DNA of 64,000 nucleotides from Aplectana chamaeleonis (Eukaryota > Nematoda > Chromadorea > Rhabditida > Cosmocercidae): assembly GCA_029168955.1 (NCBI GenBank), contig JAPDOI010000021.1, positions 3,338,501-3,402,500 of the forward strand, given 5' to 3'. Positions 60,887 to 64,000 of this stretch are shown piece after piece. Every line of letters begins with the position of its first letter. The stretch's first letter is position 1. The notes under the pieces were generated by a model that saw only the letters and a program-made list of their open reading frames with translations, made no database searches and was not told the DNA's origin. Position numbers and translations under genes: made by a program.

Positions 60887-62633
60887 TTCTTCTTCTTCTT
60901 TGCAGCCACGAAGAGAGTATTGCTATAGACCCAGAAACTGGGCGACCAGCATCGGATTCGTCCAAAGGTCCATGGGAGTTAATTTTGTGGGTTTTTTGGA
61001 CAGTTGAATAAGTGTAGAGTATTGTGGCCGGTACCACCACAGTCCGGGCAAGCGTCGGGAGTGCTACTGTCGATCCTGTTCGCATAGGACTTCAGGAACG
61101 TTGAGTGCCCACAGCGCAACGATGCAAGAGTGCATCTGGCACGTCTACTCAGCTGAGACTCAGACTCAGAGACTCGAGGCGGCACAGTACCCAAAATGGG
61201 ATTGATAGCCGCTCTTTCCAGATACCCTCGGACGAACTGGGTGTGCTCCTCGCGCAACAGACGGAGGCGTTCTTGATGTGAATCGTGCCATCTTTGCAGA
61301 TTGACTTTATTTGGAGCATCGGCGAAGGGTTTTCTGATGTCTCTCTCTCTTACAGGCTCAAGTACTCTCCAAGATGGGTGGTTGGGCTGTTTGATGATGT
61401 TGATGTGCAGCTGCTGAGCCTGGAGCTGACAATGCTCCTTCACTGGTAGTACCCGGGTCTCGGCGTGAAGATGTTCAATGGGCGAACTCCTGGCACACCC
61501 AGTGGCGATCCGAAGAGCAGCGTTTTGCACACGCTGCATTTTGCTCCAGGATGTATCCGACACTAAATGCTGCCAAACAGGTGCCGCATACTCCAGGGCG
61601 GGCTGCAATATAGCCTTATATGTGGTCAGAATAGTTTCCTTGCTGCAGCCCCATGATGTACCCCCTAGTGCCCTTAGCACATTGAGCTTGGCCTTGACAA
61701 CTGTCTGCTTCTGATCGGTATTCTTGTGAAACCTCACCGATGGATCAAGTATGAGGCCGAGTAGTTTGACGAATCGAGCAGCAGGAAGGCGATCTCCGCT
61801 CCAGTTGACTTCAGGATGGGCATTGTGCTCTTTGGGGTCAGTTGTAAAAACTGATACTGAGGATTTGGCGGCTGAGACCCTGAGTATTTTGTTGTCGAAG
61901 TAGCTTTTCAAACCAGTCAGGTACTCGTTGATCTTGCTCGCGGCGGCTTGAATGTCGCGGTTCTTACACATGATAGTCATATCGTCAGCATAGGCGACCA
62001 CTTTTGTGTCCTGGGGAGAAGCCGGAATGTCCTCTAGGTACAGATTAAACAGAGCGGGCGATAAGACTCCGCCTTGCGGGACACCAGCAGCTATGGGAAT
62101 ACGGCTTGAAACATGACTTTGGAACATAACTTTTGCTCGACGGCGCTTAGTGAACGCAGTTATCCAGCGCTTCTGCCATGAAGGGATAGAAGACTTCAAC
62201 AAGCTTTCCGATAACATACCCAAGTTGACGCTGTCGAATGCCTTTGTCAAATCCAGAGCTACAGCGACGGTTCTGAGTGGTTTCCTCTCATTGAAACCAT
62301 TGATGGCATAGCCAACGATTTCCAGCAGTGCCGTCGTAGTTGAATGCAGCTTTCAGAAACCATGCTGGTGTTGCTGCTTTTCGTTATGCTGAGCTAAATC
62401 ATTGACAATTAGCTTTTCAGCAACCTTGGCCAATGGCGACAAAAGGCTTATGGGCCTATATCCCTTCGCTGACGACTGCGGTTTTCCGGGCTTAGGCAGT
62501 GGGACGACATTCGCTGTCTTCTAATCTTGTGGCAATGTGCATGTTCGAAATGAGGTATTAATTAAGTCGGTAAGCAGCGAGAGAAGTTCACTTGGAAGCT
62601 TCTTTACGACTGCGGGACAGATTCCGTCAGGTC
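60887..62633 (-). mobile_element. 5'-truncated non-LTR element F, nested in E
   Basis: The 14-bp duplication CGACCTTGATATCC flanks it (60873-60886, 62634-62647). F begins at the RT start GPDGICPAVVKKLPSELL and has lost finger, endonuclease and linker. The 3' end is GCTGCAAAGAAGAAGAAGAA. Same family as E. Confidence 0.92.
60920..62620 (-). pseudogene. RT of element F
   Basis: KGYRPISLLSPLAKVAEKLI, VAVALDLTKAFDSVNLGMLS (Asp present), GVPQGGVLSPALFNLYLEDI, VVAYADDMTIMCKNRDI, YAAPVWQHLVSDTSWSK, PFADAPNKVNLQRW, LSRRARCTLASLRCGHST and STPDACPDCGGTGHNTLHLF. Open from 62250 to 60979. Stops at about 62523 (PQD-stop) and 62353 (HGF-stop) and a frameshift after NCPKN near 61010 break it; in the other frame the ending LVAQFLGL is seen. 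Confidence 0.88.
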
Positions 62634-64000
62634 CGACCTTGATATCCTGTGGAGGCTCAGGCATATCTTCGAGGTACAGACTGAAGAGGGCTGGCGATAG
62701 AACACCGCCCTGAGGGACTCCAGCTGCCATAAGAATACTGTTGGAGACATGGTTCTGAAACATGACTTTTGCTCGCCGACCTTCAATAAAGGCCGATATC
62801 CAGCGCTTCTGCCAAGATGGTATTGACGACTCCAGTATGTTGCTTGGCAGGACTCCAAGGTTAACCGTATCAAATGCCTTGGTGAGATCCAACGCAACAG
62901 CTACAGTTCTTAATGGCTTGTTAAAGTTGAACCCGTCGATAGCATAGCTGGTAATTTCTAGCAAAGCCGTAGTTGTGGAATGTAGCCTCCTGAACCCATG
63001 TTGAAACAACTGCTTCTGGTTGTGCTCCGCTAGATCCTTGACAATGAGCTTTTCGGCTACCTTTGCGAACGGTGACATGAGACTAATGGGACGATACCCC
63101 TTCACCAACGACTGAGGTTTGCCAGGCTTGGGCAACGGGATGACGTTGGCTGTCTTCCAGTTTTGCGGAATAATGCACGAGCTGAACGAAGTGTTAATCA
63201 CATCAACGATGAGGGGGAGGATCTCAGTCGGAAGCTTCTTAAGTACAGCAGGACAAATGCCGTCCGGACCGACAGCTTTGGAGTTCCGCATGTCCTTTAT
63301 AATCACCTCTACTTGCGCCACGGTGTACGCTTCGGCCGTGCTCATGAGCGGGAGGCGGCACAACTCTCTTACTGTCACTCTATTCTGCGGGCCTCGCCTT
63401 GTACTCGTGACAAAGAAACTTTTCCCGAGAGAGTAGGCGGCTTCCTTTCCTGACTTGAAAACGTAATTACCAAACTCAATAGTGGAGACGGTGGCTGGCG
63501 AGCTGTTTCCCGATAGTTTCCGAAGCACCTTCCAAGTAGCTCCACTGTCCGTCTTGAAATTCAACTGTTCTGTGAACTTTTCCCACTGTTCTTTCTTGTG
63601 CTGGTCGATATCTTTTCTGATCTCACCATCCAGCTGAGTGACGACAGGGTCTAAATGGTCAACTGCTTTTCTGGCATCTCTAGTCCTGCTTTTCTGAAGA
63701 ATTTCTCTGGTGACGTTTGGATGTTCTGTCTTAGCTCGGCCAACAGGGATAGCCGCCTTCATGGCCCTGCAAATTGCATCAGATAAGTGATGCTCCTTCT
63801 CGTGCACATTGCCATTCCACGGGTAATCAGCCGCTAGGCGTAGCGCAACCTCATCGAACAGGCACCAGTCTGCTTGGCCTAAATTGAGATAAGAACGTTG
63901 ACGAACACCAGAATAAGGAGCAAGAGAATTTGAGAGATCGATGTGCACAAAGACGGGAACCTGATCACTAGACAATTTTGTTGAGGTATACCATGAGCAA
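62634..64000 (-). pseudogene. Non-LTR RT copy E, endonuclease end, linker and RT palm (runs off the window)
   Basis: Minus strand from the window edge: SSDQVPVFVHIDLSNSLAPY (end of the endonuclease), LFDEVALRLAADYPWNGNVH, VGRAKTEHPNVTREILQKSR, QWEKFTEQLNFKTDSGATWK, NRVTVRELCRLPLMSTAEAY, NSKAVGPDGICPAVLKKLPT, KGYRPISLMSPFAKVAEKLI, VAVALDLTKAFDTVNLGVLP, GVPQGGVLSPALFSLYLEDM. The open frame then passes by chance into F at 62633. No stop is seen over some 440 codons, so E is well preserved on this side and its 5' end lies beyond the window. Confidence 0.9.

Overview
The window is eukaryotic DNA made almost entirely of transposable elements nested in one another; I found no host gene I can support. 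Most likely source: a nematode. The reasons are an RTE-type endonuclease fragment (15.9-16.2 kb) of a kind I associate with strongylid/rhabditid nematodes, a BEL/Pao LTR retrotransposon, CR1-like fragments, several MITE families, and the absence of bacterial gene organisation. The species call is inference.

Layout. 0.5-8.4 kb: a decayed non-LTR reverse transcriptase (RT) copy split by a complete LTR element (1911-7848; 916/917-bp LTRs, TG..CA ends, 5-bp duplication AGTAA, tRNA-Gly-like primer site, no recognisable gag or pol). 9.1-9.8 kb: a 42-bp minisatellite open on both strands. 10-11.5 kb: a large inverted repeat holding a CR1-like fragment. 11.5-18.5 kb: RT fragments in both orientations, an RTE fragment and several MITEs with TTA, TA or TTAA duplications. 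19-22.4 kb: a jockey-like element with an A-rich tail. 22.7-33.6 kb: a three-level nest, where copy A (+) is split by element C (-) and by element B (+), with exact target duplications, and ends in about 845 bp of GAA repeats. 34-38 kb: MITEs and unrecognised AT-rich DNA.

38,962-55,205 (minus strand) is a BEL/Pao element, 16.2 kb with its insertions, flanked by AATTG. Its order is LTR, leader, gag, protease, RT/RNase H, integrase, then a second and longer gag-like ORF with the same triple zinc-finger layout, downstream of pol. It contains two TTAA MITEs and a CR1-like insertion. Leader and coding regions are studded with short perfect hairpins whose stems differ but whose loops keep a GCGG/GCGA core; in the second gag they translate as repeated T(P/S)QS peptides.

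55.3-64 kb: one more RT copy (E, minus) is cut by a Harbinger-like MITE, a 3.8-kb foldback element with about 135-bp satellite-like repeats in its arms, and a 5'-truncated relative (F).

Across the window the non-LTR elements A-D share one plan: a short N-terminal hydrophobic stretch ending in a 2A-like motif (G[IV]ERNPGP or similar), a PHD/RING-like zinc finger, an APE-type endonuclease, an RT, and a C-terminal CPDCG..H....C finger; the A/B/E-type copies end in an AAG-rich tail. No element looks fully intact. The exact target duplications give a relative order of insertions.
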